64,000 bases of DNA from JAUIAI01 sp041396585 (GTDB taxonomy: Bacteria; Pseudomonadota; Gammaproteobacteria; Burkholderiales; Burkholderiaceae_E). Shown here one piece after another: positions 15,625 through 24,841 of this stretch. The stretch's first letter is position 1. The number at the start of each line of letters is the position of its first letter. Under the pieces are notes generated by a model that was not told the origin of the DNA, searched no databases, and saw only the letters and a list, made by a program, of their open reading frames with translations. The stretch covers positions 1-64,000 of the forward strand of contig JAWKYG010000014.1 in assembly GCA_041396585.1 (NCBI GenBank), read 5' to 3'. Made by a program: the position numbers and the translations under genes.

Positions 15625-16677
15625 TTACTTGCTGTGCTTGACGATCAGGGCCCGCGCCTTGGCGATCAGCGCATCGCCATCGATACCCTGCTTTTTCACG
15701 GTATCGGACCAGGCCTGGTACACAGGCTTGGAAGCCTCTTCCCACTCCTGCACCTGTTTGGGCGAGAGCTGAATGATGTTGTTGCCCATCTTGACGGCCT
15801 TTTCCCGCGCCGGGCCATCGGCCTCCCACTGCACCTTGGCGATGAAGGCTGACAGTTCCGCACCCGAGTTCTCGTCGATGACCTTCTTGAGATCGGCGGG
15901 CAGGTTGTCGTAGCTGGCGCGGTTCATGCCGAGCACGAAGGTCAGCGTGTACAACGCCTTACCCGGGAACTCGGTGTGGTTGTGCACGAGTTCCGGAACC
16001 TTCAAAGCGCTGGTCACCTCCCACGGGATCGTCGTGGCGGAGATCACGCCTTTGGACAAGCCTTCGGAAACGGCCGGCACCGGCATACCCACCGGCGTGG
16101 CACCCAGATGCGTGAGCAGCTGATTGATGACGCGAGAGCCACCGCGGATCTTCACGCCCTTGAGGTCGGCCAGGCTGGCCACCGGTTGGGCAGAATGGAT
16201 CAGGCCCGGGCCGTGCACCCAGACCGCGAGGGGCTTGAGCGACTTGAACTCCGTGTCGCGCATCTCGGACTCATACAGCTCCCAGAAGGCACGCGAGGTC
16301 GAGACCGGATCCGCGGTCATCATGAACGGCAACTCGAAGACCTCGGTACGCGGGAAGCGCCCCGGCGTATAGCCGATCACCGTCCAGGCGATATCGACCG
16401 CGCCGTCGATGATCTGGTCCATCAGTTCCGGCGGGCGACCGCCGAGTTGCATGGCCGGGTAGATCTGAACCTCGAGCCGGCCCTTGGAGGCCTCCTTGAT
16501 CCGATCAGCCCAGACACCGAGCGCGAGCTTGGGCACATTGGCCTGCGGCGGCAGGAAATGATGAAGCTTCAGCGTGACTTCGGCGGCGGCCGCCGGTGCG
16601 CTGACGGCCAGTGAAAAGGCGGCCGCACCAAGGCCGGCGACTGCCAGCCCGCCGAGACGGCGTAGTAGTGATTTCAT
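15625..16677 (-). CDS. TRAP transporter periplasmic solute-binding protein (DctP family)
   Basis: Captures the substrate in the periplasm for the Q/M permease. The 350-residue protein has a Sec signal peptide (MKSLLRRLGG, hydrophobic core, cleavage near APAAAAEV at residue 32). It shows the DctP features GRLEVQIYPAMQLG near 65 and the conserved substrate-carboxylate-binding arginine in LKGVKIRGGSR near 168. The start at 16677 has a GGAGG box at an ideal distance; an earlier in-frame ATG (16698) does not. The first gene of the three-gene TRAP operon, read away from the gentisate dioxygenase gene. Confidence 0.95.
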   Translation of the reverse strand: MKSLLRRLGGLAVAGLGAAAFSLAVSAPAAAAEVTLKLHHFLPPQANVPKLALGVWADRIKEASKGRLEVQIYPAMQLGGRPPELMDQIIDGAVDIAWTVIGYTPGRFPRTEVFELPFMMTADPVSTSRAFWELYESEMRDTEFKSLKPLAVWVHGPGLIHSAQPVASLADLKGVKIRGGSRVINQLLTHLGATPVGMPVPAVSEGLSKGVISATTIPWEVTSALKVPELVHNHTEFPGKALYTLTFVLGMNRASYDNLPADLKKVIDENSGAELSAFIAKVQWEADGPAREKAVKMGNNIIQLSPKQVQEWEEASKPVYQAWSDTVKKQGIDGDALIAKARALIVKHSK

Positions 16678-16974
16678 GGGGTTTTCCTCCCGCGTCAATG
16701 ATTAACGGACCGGCCGAATGATACTCGCCGGTCGTCCAAGGCGCCGCACGGCGTCTTGATGCGCGCGAGCGCCACGTTCGGTCCGGCGCCCGCCGGCAAG
16801 AATCGGCCATCCGGGCGACCATTTCATATGCACGCATACGATATGTTTACATATTACATAACGGCCATTCAGGTGTTCGACACCTCCGGGCAGGCCTCGA
16901 ACCTCAAAGCGCTGCCCGTCCCTGGTCGATAATGGCTCCGACACCACCGCGCCCCTGATCAGGAGACAAGATCC
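16678..16974. promoter_or_regulatory. Divergent promoter region, TRAP operon / gentisate dioxygenase
   Basis: A 297-bp gap between divergent genes. The stretch 16826-16862 is markedly AT-rich for this genome and holds overlapping inverted motifs, including ATGTTTACAT at 16842-16851 and the near-palindrome CATATGCACGCATACGATATG at 16827. These could be promoter and operator elements for both directions. No regulator gene adjoins them, so the controlling protein is unknown. Confidence 0.45.
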
Positions 16975-18014
16975 ATGAGCGATGAACTCGGCCGACTGGA
17001 AGACCTGCCCCCGAACTATGTGCAGGCCCTGCGTGAACAGAATATCGTGCCGCTCTGGCCGAGCCTGCGGGCGGTGATGCCCCGGGGCCGCCCCTCGCCC
17101 CGCACGCGGCCCACCGCATGGTCATACCAGGCACTTCGTCCGCTGTTGCTGCAGGCTGGCGAACTGACGCCGATCGAAAAGGCCGAACGCCGCGTCCTGG
17201 TGCTGGCCAATCCGGGCCACGGCCTGGAGCAGATGCAGGCAAGCGCGGCGATGTACCTGGGCATCCAGTTGCTGCTGCCCGGTGAATGGGCACCGTCGCA
17301 TCGCCATACGCCCAATGCGGTCCGTATGGTGATCGAAGGCCAGGGGGCATGGACCACGGTGGAGGGCGAGAAATGCCAGATGGACCGCGGTGATCTCATC
17401 CTGACACCGACCGGCCTCTGGCACGAGCACGGGCATGATGGTGATCAGCCGGTCACCTGGCTGGACGTCCTGGATCTGCCGCTGGTCTACCAGCTGGAGG
17501 CCTCCTATGTTCAGGAGGGGCGCGCGCAGGAACCCCGCCCGGTCCAGAGCGAGACCGGCTATGCGCGCGGCGGGATGCTGCCCAGACCGCTGTTCGAGGG
17601 CGCGGCCTCGCCGTATCCGATGCTGCGTTATCCATGGCGCGAGGCGCGCGAGGCGTTGATCCGGCTCGCGGCCGGACAGCCGTCGCTCGAGGCGGTTCAG
17701 ATCGAATATGTGAACCCCGAGTCCGGCGCGCCGGCCCAGAACATCCTCGGGTTTTACGCGCTGATGCTTCGGCCGGGCCAGCCTTGCGCCTGCCGGCCCG
17801 CTCGCCGGCCAGCGTCTACCATCTGATCGAGGGCGCGGTCTCGGTCCGCATCGAGCAACAGACGTTCGAACTCGCCGAGGCCGACACCTGCTGTGCGCCC
17901 GGGTATGTGCCCGTCGCGCTCGCCAACACCTCGTCGGCCGATCCGGCGTTTCTGTTCATCGCCGATGAGTCGCCTCTGCATCGCAAGCTCGGGCTCTACG
18001 AAGACTGGGGCTGA
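16975..18014 (+). CDS. Gentisate 1,2-dioxygenase-like bicupin (frameshifted near 17795)
   Basis: A ring-cleaving non-haem iron dioxygenase of about 346 residues, expected to open gentisate to maleylpyruvate. The N-terminal cupin has the metal-site signature SHRHTPNAVRMVIEG near residue 106 and WHEHGHDG near 145; the C-terminal cupin (SPASVYHLIEGAVSV) is read in a second frame. At about 17790 the DNA reads CAGCCTTGCGCC where one more C would keep the frame; losing it gives a premature stop at 17826. This is a homopolymer-type lesion, so the gene may be intact in the organism. 1-Hydroxy-2-naphthoate or salicylate dioxygenases are related alternatives. A salicylate 5-hydroxylase-like pair at 48.8 kb could supply gentisate. 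Confidence 0.85.
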
Positions 18015-18175
18015 AGCGGGCGGCAGTGACATGCGTCGCTGCACCCGAGGCCCGTCTGGCCAGCGTCACGGGATGAAAGCGCCTTTTCGTGCACCTTTGC
18101 GCGCGCGGGAACGCTCCTTGCTGCCTGCAGGTATCGGCGATCGATGGTCGGTCGCCTGAACAACCTGGAGGTCAC

Positions 18176-18542
18176 ATGCAACATGCCACCGTGTATCCGA
18201 ACGCCACGGCCACGAATACCCACCGCGGCGACGAAAGCTCGCCGCAGCGGCCCGCCCATGAGCGCCGCGATCCCCAGGAAATCGCCAAGGGGCGCTGGGA
18301 GTCGGAGGGTGGCAGCCCGTCCGATCAGATCGCGTCCGGCCCCAGCAGCCAGGAGGGTGCCACCGGCGCACAAGGAGCGTCTGACCGAATTCGCCCGCGA
18401 GGGCGCGCGCGAAGTGCGCCGATCCCTGAAACAGGTCGACCAGGCCGCTCAGGATCAGCCGTGGCGGACAGCAACGCTGGCCGCCTTCGCCGGCGGCGTC
18501 CTTGGTGCGGCGATCGGAGCCTGGGCCATGCGCCGGCGCTGA
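18176..18542 (+). CDS. DUF883 (ElaB/YqjD-like) membrane-anchored protein (frameshifted)
   Basis: A small protein of about 121 residues. The C-terminal half (KERLTEFAREGAREVRRSLKQ, then a single membrane helix in PWRTATLAAFAGGVLGAAIGAWAMRRR) is typical of DUF883 proteins, which attach to the inner membrane through their C-terminus and in E. coli bind ribosomes in stationary phase. The N-terminal half (MQHATVYPNATATN) starts at an ATG with GGAGG upstream but lies in a different frame. The switch occurs near 18355-18370. The 3' end faces, and nearly meets, the fumarase gene. Confidence 0.65.
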
Positions 18543-18592
18543 CCCCCGTTCGCGGCTGGCCCGGCTCTTTGCCGGCCTCGTCAGCCTGCGCT

Positions 18593-20039
18593 TCAGTCCT
18601 GCGCGCCCGGCCGCGCCAGGCGCAGGGGTCCAGCAGACGATCGATCGTCTCGGCGTCGAGCGTCGTTTCCTCGAGTGCCACATCGCGCAGCGGCCGCTTC
18701 TGCACCAGGGCGCGCTTGACGATGCGCGCGCTGGCGTCATAGCCGATGTGCGGCACGAGCGCGGTCGCGAGAATCGGGTTTCTCGCGACCTGCTCAGCCA
18801 GGTGGGCGGCGCGGGTTGAAAACTCGCCAGCACCCGGGTGTCGAGCCGGGTGATCGCCCAGGCCATCAACGCGATGCCCGATAACAGCGTGTCGGCGATC
18901 AGTGGCAACATCAGATTGAGCTGAAACGGCGCATCGGCCGCTGCCAGGGCGATCGTGTGGTCCTGGCCGATCACCCTGGCACAGGCCATCAGCACGGCCT
19001 CGCAGACCACCGGATTGACCTTGCCCGGCATGATGCTGCTGCCCGGCTGAAGCGCATCGAGCGCGATCTCACCCAGCCCGGCATGCGGGCCCGATGCCAT
19101 CATGCGCAGGTCATTGGCCACCTTCTGCAACGTGATCGCGAGCGCGCGCAGTTGCGCCGACAGGCTCAGGGGAGCCTGCTGGCCCGCCATCGCGGCCGAC
19201 GGCAGCGCCAGGGCGCTGACCGGCAGGCCGCTGCGCCCGGCCAGCGCCGCGCAGACCTGCGTGGCAAAGGCCGGGTGCCCGTTCACACCGGTCCCGATCG
19301 CGGTTCCGCCCAATGGCAATGCACAGAGTGCGGGCATCTCCCGTTCGAAAGCGTCTCCGCTCATCGCGAACATCGCCCGCCAGGCGTCGACTTCCTGCCC
19401 GAGCGTCAAGGGCATCGCATCCATCCAGTGCGTTCTGCCGGTCTTGACCACATCGGAGAGCTCTCGCGATCGACGTGCGAGCGTGGCGTCGAGCGCGGCC
19501 AGCGCCGGCAACAGGCTGTGCCGCAGTTGTTGTGCGGCCGCCAGTCGCAAGGCACTCGGAATCACGTCATTGCTGCTCTGGCCCAGATTCACCTCGTCGT
19601 TCGGGTGCACCGACCCGCCCAGCCGGCGAGCGGCAAGCGCGGCCAGCACCTCGTTCATATTCATGTTCGTGCTGGTACCGGAGCCGGTCTGCAGGACATC
19701 CACCGGAAACTGGTCCAGCCAGTGGCCCGCGACGATCTCGTCGGCGGCAGCCTGGATCGCCTGTGCGCGCGCTGCCGGCAGCCGCCCGAGTTGGCCATTG
19801 GCCAGCGCTGCCTCACGCTTGATCATCGCGAGGGCCTGAATGAACGCAGGCGCCATCGGCCCCTGCGCGTGCCCGAAGTTCTGCACCGCGCGCTGGGTCT
19901 GGGCACCGTAAAGCGCGTTCGCCGGCACCGCGATCTCGCCGAGGGAATCGCGCTCGATGCGCGCCGCGGGCTCATTGCGCGACATGCCCGCTGCGCAATC
20001 GGCCCGGTGATCATCCGCCAGCCGGCTCTTTTCATTCAT
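18593..20039 (-). CDS. fumC: Class II fumarate hydratase (frameshifted)
   Basis: Hydrates fumarate to malate in the TCA cycle. About 482 residues from the ATG at 20039, which has a GGGAGG box. An internal ATG at 19985 would give the usual 464. Seen are TGSGTSTNMNMNEV near residue 115, KTGRTHWMDAMP near 200 and the superfamily signature GSSIMPGKVNP near 335. The frame breaks near 18825, where TTTTC should be TTTTTC to continue as VLASFSTRAAHLA. A second single-base change near 18615 is needed to reach the natural stop at 18593. FumC-specific rather than aspartase by the tight match around the signature. Maleylpyruvate and other ring-cleavage pathways yield fumarate, so its location beside gentisate dioxygenase is sensible. 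Confidence 0.88.
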
Positions 20040-20265
20040 ACGCGCCTCCCTGATTGCTGACCCGCTCGCGACGGGAAATCACCGGACACGTTGCCACAGG
20101 CGGGCTGCACGGGGGCTTTGACCGCAACGACGACCCGTGATCGCCCGGATTGCAGGGCCGATGTGCGCGGATCCACGAGCCTGTCCGATGGGCGATGCGC
20201 GGCCGCTGCCGCACGCGCCTACGATGAGACACAATCAACCACGTCAACTGCCGAAGAGACGAACG

Positions 20266-21279
20266 ATGAAAGCCATGACCCTGAAGGCCCCTGGCGGCCT
20301 GGAACGCCTGCAGGCCTCGGAACTGCCCGACCCGGGCGTGCCCGGCCCCGGCGAGATTCGCGTGCGCATCAAGGCCAGTTCCCTGAACTTCCATGACTAT
20401 GGTGTGGTCAGCGGCGCGCGCCCGATGCGCGATGGCCTGGTGCCGATGTCGGACGGCGCAGGCGTGGTCGAAGCGGTCGGCCCGGGCACCGATGAATTCA
20501 CGCCTGGTGACCGCGTGGTCTCGTGCTTTTTTCCGCTCTGGCCCGATGGCACGCCGATTCATGGCGATTTCTCCACGGTTCCCGGGGACGGGGTCGACGG
20601 CTATGCCTGCGAGGTGGTAGTCCGCCCCGCCTCCTGGTTCACCCATGCCCCCCGTGGCTAGAGTGCGCTGGAATCGGCCACATTGACCACCGCCGGACTG
20701 ACCGCCTGGCGTGCATTGATCGGCGATGGCGGCCTCTGTGCGGGGCAGACGATCCTCTCGCTCGGCTCGGGCGGCGTGTCGGTGTTCGCCCTGCAGTTCG
20801 CCAAGGCCATGGGCGCACGGGTGATCGTGACCTCATCGTCGGATGAAAAGCTGGCCCGCCTGCGCGAACTCGGTGCCGATGCCACCATCAACTACGCCAG
20901 GCAACCGGAATGGTCGAAGGAAGTGATGGCGCTGACCGAAGGGCGCGGTGTCGATCAGGTCATCGAACTGGGCGGCGCCGGCACCCTGCCGCAGTCGATT
21001 GCCTCGATCCGGGTGGGCGGCCTGATCTCATTGATCGGCACGGTGGCCGGCCTGGCAGGCGATATCCCCACCGCGCTGTTGATGCGCCGCCAGGGGCGGC
21101 TCGGTGGCCTGATCGTCGGCAGCCGCCGTCAGCAGCAACAAATGGTGCGTGCGCTCGAGGTGACCGGCATCCGCCCGGTCATCGACCGCAGCTTCGCGCT
21201 GGCAGAGCTGGCCGACGCCTTTCGCTACGAGGCCGAGCGCAAGCACCTGGGCAAGATCGGCGTGAGCATCGGGGATTGA
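20266..21279 (+). CDS. NAD(P)-dependent MDR alcohol/quinone oxidoreductase with in-frame amber stop
   Basis: A 337-codon MDR-family gene of the zinc-independent quinone-oxidoreductase type. The N-terminal domain (MKAMTLKAPGGLERLQ, SSLNFHDYGVV) and C-terminal Rossmann domain (LSLGSGGVSVFALQFAKAMGA near residue 165, VIELGGAGTLPQS) are in the same frame. A TAG at 20659-20661 separates them, where the family has a hydrophobic residue (context RG-stop-SALESATLTTAGLTAW). A single TTG or CTG to TAG change would explain it. No frameshift is present, unlike most broken genes here. The last codons and the stop are included in a 39-bp tandem repeat. Confidence 0.85.
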
Positions 21280-21397
21280 TCGACCCAGGGCAAGATCGGC
21301 GTGAGCATCGGGGATTGATCGACCCAGGGCAGGATCGGCGTGAGAATCGGCGATTGATCGACCCAGGGCAGGATCGGCGTAAGCGTCGGCGAGTGAT
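21249..21397. repeat. 39-bp tandem repeat copying a gene's C-terminus and stop codon
   Basis: Units start at 21249, 21288, 21327 and 21366 (the last incomplete). Each reads, in the frame of the upstream MDR gene, as GKIGVSIGD, a TGA stop, then STQ. Copies 1 and 2 are identical and copies 3 and 4 have a few substitutions. The first unit is coding; the other three lie behind the stop. The design preserves frame and repeats termination four times. Confidence 0.95.
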
Positions 21398-21489
21398 CTG
21401 ACGCACGCGACACGGAGCAATCCGCCGCACTTGCCCGCCCGGCTGCGCCCGTGACGCCGGGCACGCGTGCGGATGCGGCCGGCCATGCG

Positions 21490-22734
21490 TCAGTGCACGA
21501 TCACCGGCATCTGGCTGAAACCGTGGATCAGATTCGAGCGCACACGCCTGGCGGGACCGGTCACCTCGATGTTCAACCCGCGCGCAAGGATGCCTTCCCA
21601 GAGCAGCCGCAACTGCATCTCGGCCAGCCGGTTGCCCACACAACGATGCACGCCGAAACCAAAAGACAGGTGCTGACGTGCGCGCGGGCGATCGATGACA
21701 AATGCGTGCGGATTCTCGATGGCCCGTTCGTCACGGTTGCCCGACAGGTACCACATGATCACCTTGCTCCCGGCCGGAATCATCTGACCGTTCACCTGGA
21801 CATCGGTCACCGTATTGCGCCGCATGTGCGACAGCGGGGTCTGCCAGCGAATGATCTCGGAGACCGCGGTCGTCACCAGCGCCGGATTCTCGCGCAGCTT
21901 GCGCCATTGATCCGGGTGCTCGTGCATGGCCAGCAAGCCACCGGTGATCGAATTGCGGGTGGTGTCGTTGCCGCCAATGATCAGCAGTGTCATCGTGGCC
22001 AGGAACTCCTGCGGCGACATGGCATTGGTCCGCGGCGAGTGCGCGAGCATCGAGATGAGGTCAGCGCGGGGCGCCTCGGCAGCGCGCTGGCGCATCAGCT
22101 CGGTGAACGCTTCGAGACACGGCTGCAGAGCCGCGCGACGCTTCTCTTCGGAATCGATCGGCCCGCCGGTATTGATATCGTGGGTGGCGATTTCCGACCA
22201 TTCGATCAGTCGGCGACGCTCGTCGTACGGAAAACCGAAGATGGTTGCCAGCATCCTGCTGGTGAGCTCGATCGAGACCCGATCCACCCAGTTGAAGACC
22301 TCGCCCCTGGGCAGATTGTCGAGAATGTCGTCGACCCGTTCGCGGATCAGGTCCTCCAGGCGCGCCAGATTAGCGGGCGCCACGATGGGGCTGACCACCT
22401 TGCGCTTGGCATCATGCTCGGGCGGATCCATATGCATGAAGTTCGGGCGCTCATGGCCCTTTGGAAAGTCGAACATGATCGCCCCGCCCTTGAAGGCATC
22501 GGACGAGAAATCGCGGTGGTTGGCATCCACCGAGATGATGTCGGCATACCGGGTGATCGACCAATACGGGCCGTAGGCGCTGCGCGGGCAGAAGTGCACC
22601 GGTGCCTCGTCGCGCAGCCGCGCGAAGTAGGCTTCGACCGTATCGTTCTCGAACAACGCGGGCTGGCTGACATCGAAGGATTCGATCGGCAGCGACGCCA
22701 CGTGTTCGCGCAGCGCCTCGTCGGGCATGCTCAT
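21490..22734 (-). CDS. Cytochrome P450, CYP153-like
   Basis: A soluble bacterial class I P450 of 414 residues that hydroxylates an organic substrate with O2. The I-helix oxygen-activating motif GGNDTTR lies near residue 255, the ExxR motif (SEIIR) near 291, and the haem-cysteine loop FGFGVHRCVGNRLAE near 363. The C-terminus (EMQLRLLWEGIL ... HGFSQMPVIVH) closely resembles CYP153 terminal alkane/fatty-acid hydroxylases and CYP111-like terpene hydroxylases. No ferredoxin or ferredoxin reductase gene is adjacent, though CYP153 genes often have them nearby. A role in hydroxylating alkanes, alicyclics or terpenoids is inference. Confidence 0.93.
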   Translation of the reverse strand: MSMPDEALREHVASLPIESFDVSQPALFENDTVEAYFARLRDEAPVHFCPRSAYGPYWSITRYADIISVDANHRDFSSDAFKGGAIMFDFPKGHERPNFMHMDPPEHDAKRKVVSPIVAPANLARLEDLIRERVDDILDNLPRGEVFNWVDRVSIELTSRMLATIFGFPYDERRRLIEWSEIATHDINTGGPIDSEEKRRAALQPCLEAFTELMRQRAAEAPRADLISMLAHSPRTNAMSPQEFLATMTLLIIGGNDTTRNSITGGLLAMHEHPDQWRKLRENPALVTTAVSEIIRWQTPLSHMRRNTVTDVQVNGQMIPAGSKVIMWYLSGNRDERAIENPHAFVIDRPRARQHLSFGFGVHRCVGNRLAEMQLRLLWEGILARGLNIEVTGPARRVRSNLIHGFSQMPVIVH

Positions 22735-22779
22735 CGTCGTCTCTCGTCATGTGGCTGGCGCCGGCGGCTGCCAGCGCCT

Positions 22780-23052
22780 TCAATCGGCCGTGCCGGCGGG
22801 GATGCGAGTGACCTGCTGTACCTGATCACCCTGCGATATGACCCGCAGGCCCTCCGCATGCCACTCGTGGATCATGATGCCACCACAGGCGCCACCATCC
22901 TCGGAGGCATCCGGCGCCCGCCCGAGACGCTGGACGAACTCGCCCAGGCTGCCGGACTGGGCGGCGGCCGACGCATCGGCCGCCGCCCATTGGGCAAGGC
23001 AGACCGCTGGCAGGGCCAGCGTCAGACAGAGCAGAAACGTGCGGATCACCAT
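22780..23052 (-). CDS. Small exported protein of unknown function
   Basis: A 90-residue frame with a convincing Sec signal peptide (MVIRTFLLCLTLALPAVCLA, cleavage near residue 20). The mature part is acidic and contains one cysteine (GGACGGIMIHEW). I do not recognise the family. It lies 45 bp upstream of the P450 gene on the same strand, possibly in one transcript. Confidence 0.55.
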   Translation of the reverse strand: MVIRTFLLCLTLALPAVCLAQWAAADASAAAQSGSLGEFVQRLGRAPDASEDGGACGGIMIHEWHAEGLRVISQGDQVQQVTRIPAGTAD

Positions 23053-23114
23053 GCCCTACTTTAGCGCCGAAAGCGCCGGCCCGCCATGACCCGATCAGCG
23101 AGAGCCGGCGATGA

Positions 23115-23909
23115 TCAGCGAGGTGTGGTCACCGCCGCTGGCGACGCGGTGCGACCGCCGTCGACCACATACTGCGCGCCGGTCACGTTCGATGCCAGAT
23201 CCGAGCACAGGAACAACACCACGTTGGCCACCTCACGCGCGGTCCCGTAGCGCTGATTCGGAATCGACGCCTGATAGCCGGCACTGACCCGGCCGGGGTC
23301 GCTCGGATTCACCATGCGCTCGATCTCGTGAATCATGCGCGTGTCGATGGGGCCAGGGCAGACGGCATTCACCCGCACGCCACGGGCCGCGGTTTCGCCG
23401 GCAGCCACCCGGGTCAGCCCGATGACCGCGTGTTTGGAGGTCACATAGGCACCGAGCCCGGGTGAGCCGGTCATGCCGGCCACCGATGCGGTGTTCACCA
23501 CCGCCCCGCTGCCCTGCTCGAGCATCACCTTCAGCACATGCTTGAGCCCCAGAAAGACCCCCTTCACATTCACGCCGATGACCTTGTCGAACATGGCTTC
23601 GTCGTAGTCGACCAGCGTGGCCACCTGACCTTCGATACCGGCGTTGTTGAAGAAGCAATCGATCCGGCCGAAGGTCTCCCTGGCCGTCTGCACATAGCCC
23701 TGGACCTGTGCCGAGTCGCGCACATCGGCGGTCACCGCGCGCGCCTGTGCGCCCGTCGCCCGAACCTGCGCCAGCGTCTCCTCATTGGCCGCCGCATCCT
23801 GGTCGACCAGCACCAGATGCGCGCCAGCCGCCGCGAAACACAGCGCGGTCTCGCGCCCGATGCCGTTACCGGCGCCCGTCACGAGCGCCACCTTGCCAGT
23901 GAAATCCAT
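23115..23909 (-). CDS. Short-chain dehydrogenase/reductase (classical SDR)
   Basis: An NAD(P)-dependent oxidoreductase of 264 residues acting on an alcohol or ketone. It has TGAGNGIG near residue 12, NNAG near 90, the catalytic serine/tyrosine/lysine set (TASVAGM near 143 and YVTSK near 157), and the C-terminal VDGGRTA. The acidic residue after the second strand (VLVDQD) suggests NAD preference. Start at 23909 chosen for its GGAGGAG site; the open frame continues upstream without a ribosome site. The C-terminal tail (SPAAVTTPR) is slightly long. Substrate unknown. Confidence 0.92.
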   Translation of the reverse strand: MDFTGKVALVTGAGNGIGRETALCFAAAGAHLVLVDQDAAANEETLAQVRATGAQARAVTADVRDSAQVQGYVQTARETFGRIDCFFNNAGIEGQVATLVDYDEAMFDKVIGVNVKGVFLGLKHVLKVMLEQGSGAVVNTASVAGMTGSPGLGAYVTSKHAVIGLTRVAAGETAARGVRVNAVCPGPIDTRMIHEIERMVNPSDPGRVSAGYQASIPNQRYGTAREVANVVLFLCSDLASNVTGAQYVVDGGRTASPAAVTTPR

Positions 23910-24097
23910 ATCTCCTCCCTGTTTGCGTAAGCGACGATCGCGCCTGCTATGTGCCGCAGGCGTCGGAAATCGCGGCCATTGTATGGCCGTAAGCGTGGCC
24001 GCAGGCGCGGCCGAAATCCAGCCGCTCAACGCCACGATCGGAGAGGAAAGATCCCGGATATCGCAGGCAGGGCCGCAGCGGCCACCCGGGACGTGGC

Positions 24098-24340
24098 CTA
24101 GCGAGCCGGCGGCGCGAAGACGATCTGCCGACCCGAGGAATCACGCAAGGTGCCGGTGGGAGTCTTGCTCGAAGAACGTTGCTGAGGATCGAAGATGCTG
24201 GTCACATGCCCCTCCTCATCGACGTAGCCACCACCAGAAAGAACCGTCGATTCGCCATCGTCTGCCGAACCACATCCCAACAAGCCACTCATACCTGCCG
24301 CAAAAGCGAGCGGCCATGCCGCTCTCCTGCACCTATCCAC
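24098..24340 (-). CDS. Small lipoprotein of unknown function (GTG start)
   Basis: An 80-residue protein starting at a GTG (24340) that has GGAGG exactly five bases upstream; the earlier in-frame ATG (24379) lacks such a site. The N-terminus has arginines, a hydrophobic core and a lipobox-like GLLGCGS near residue 25, giving a mature acidic lipoprotein (ADDGESTVLSGGGYVDEEGH). It ends with RQIVFAPPAR. No family recognised. Confidence 0.6.
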   Translation of the reverse strand: MDRCRRAAWPLAFAAGMSGLLGCGSADDGESTVLSGGGYVDEEGHVTSIFDPQQRSSSKTPTGTLRDSSGRQIVFAPPAR

Positions 24341-24395
24341 GATCGCCTCCTGCTGGCGCGTCGGCAAGGTATAAACCAATCTCGCCGATCAATAT

Positions 24396-24411
24396 ATGAT
24401 ATTCATATCAT
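24396..24411. promoter_or_regulatory. AT-rich palindrome upstream of the lipoprotein gene
   Basis: ATGATA-TTCA-TATCAT is a perfect 6-bp inverted repeat with a 4-bp spacer inside an AT-rich patch (24385-24411), about 55 bp upstream of the lipoprotein GTG start. It is a candidate operator or promoter. The binding factor is unknown. Confidence 0.4.
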
Positions 24412-24841
24412 CAGGCGCCCTGTATGCGGCCGATCCGATGAATCCACCGCAGTGGTTTCGATCGGCGGCCTGTCGCGGGCGAAGCGGACGTGAGTCTGTC
24501 ACCCGGGTGTATCGTTTTTCGACAACTTGCGAGAACCAAGCCCAGCCCTGGGCCGCAAACCGCAGAGGTCACATCAAGTATCGACGGTAACCATATGTCT
24601 CGAAATGCGATGCAGGTGCACCGCGGCCCGGCAATCAGGATCTCCGATCGGACACCGACGCATTTCTCCCGGGTTATCGCGCCATCCGGGACGTTCTTGT
24701 TTGTAAATTTTTTCGACAACATCATCGGCGATCCAGCGTCAGCCGCGCGCACCTTGAAGCCACGGCGCCGATTGTCAGCGCGAGCCGAATCGCCGACCAT
24801 TGCCCGGTACCGGCCTGGCGCCATCGCCCGGCCCTTTCACG
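24412..24841. other. Gene-poor spacer
   Basis: About 430 bp between the lipoprotein and the indolepyruvate oxidoreductase gene. Both strands have open frames of 130-140 codons, but neither has a family match or a ribosome site that I can see. A 12-base motif TTTTTCGACAAC occurs at 24517 and again at 24709, each time in an AT-rich patch, and could be part of promoters reading right. Confidence 0.5.

Noticed and set aside
21451..23064. A 537-codon plus-strand open frame
   Set aside because: Shadow of the P450 gene with no recognisable domain.
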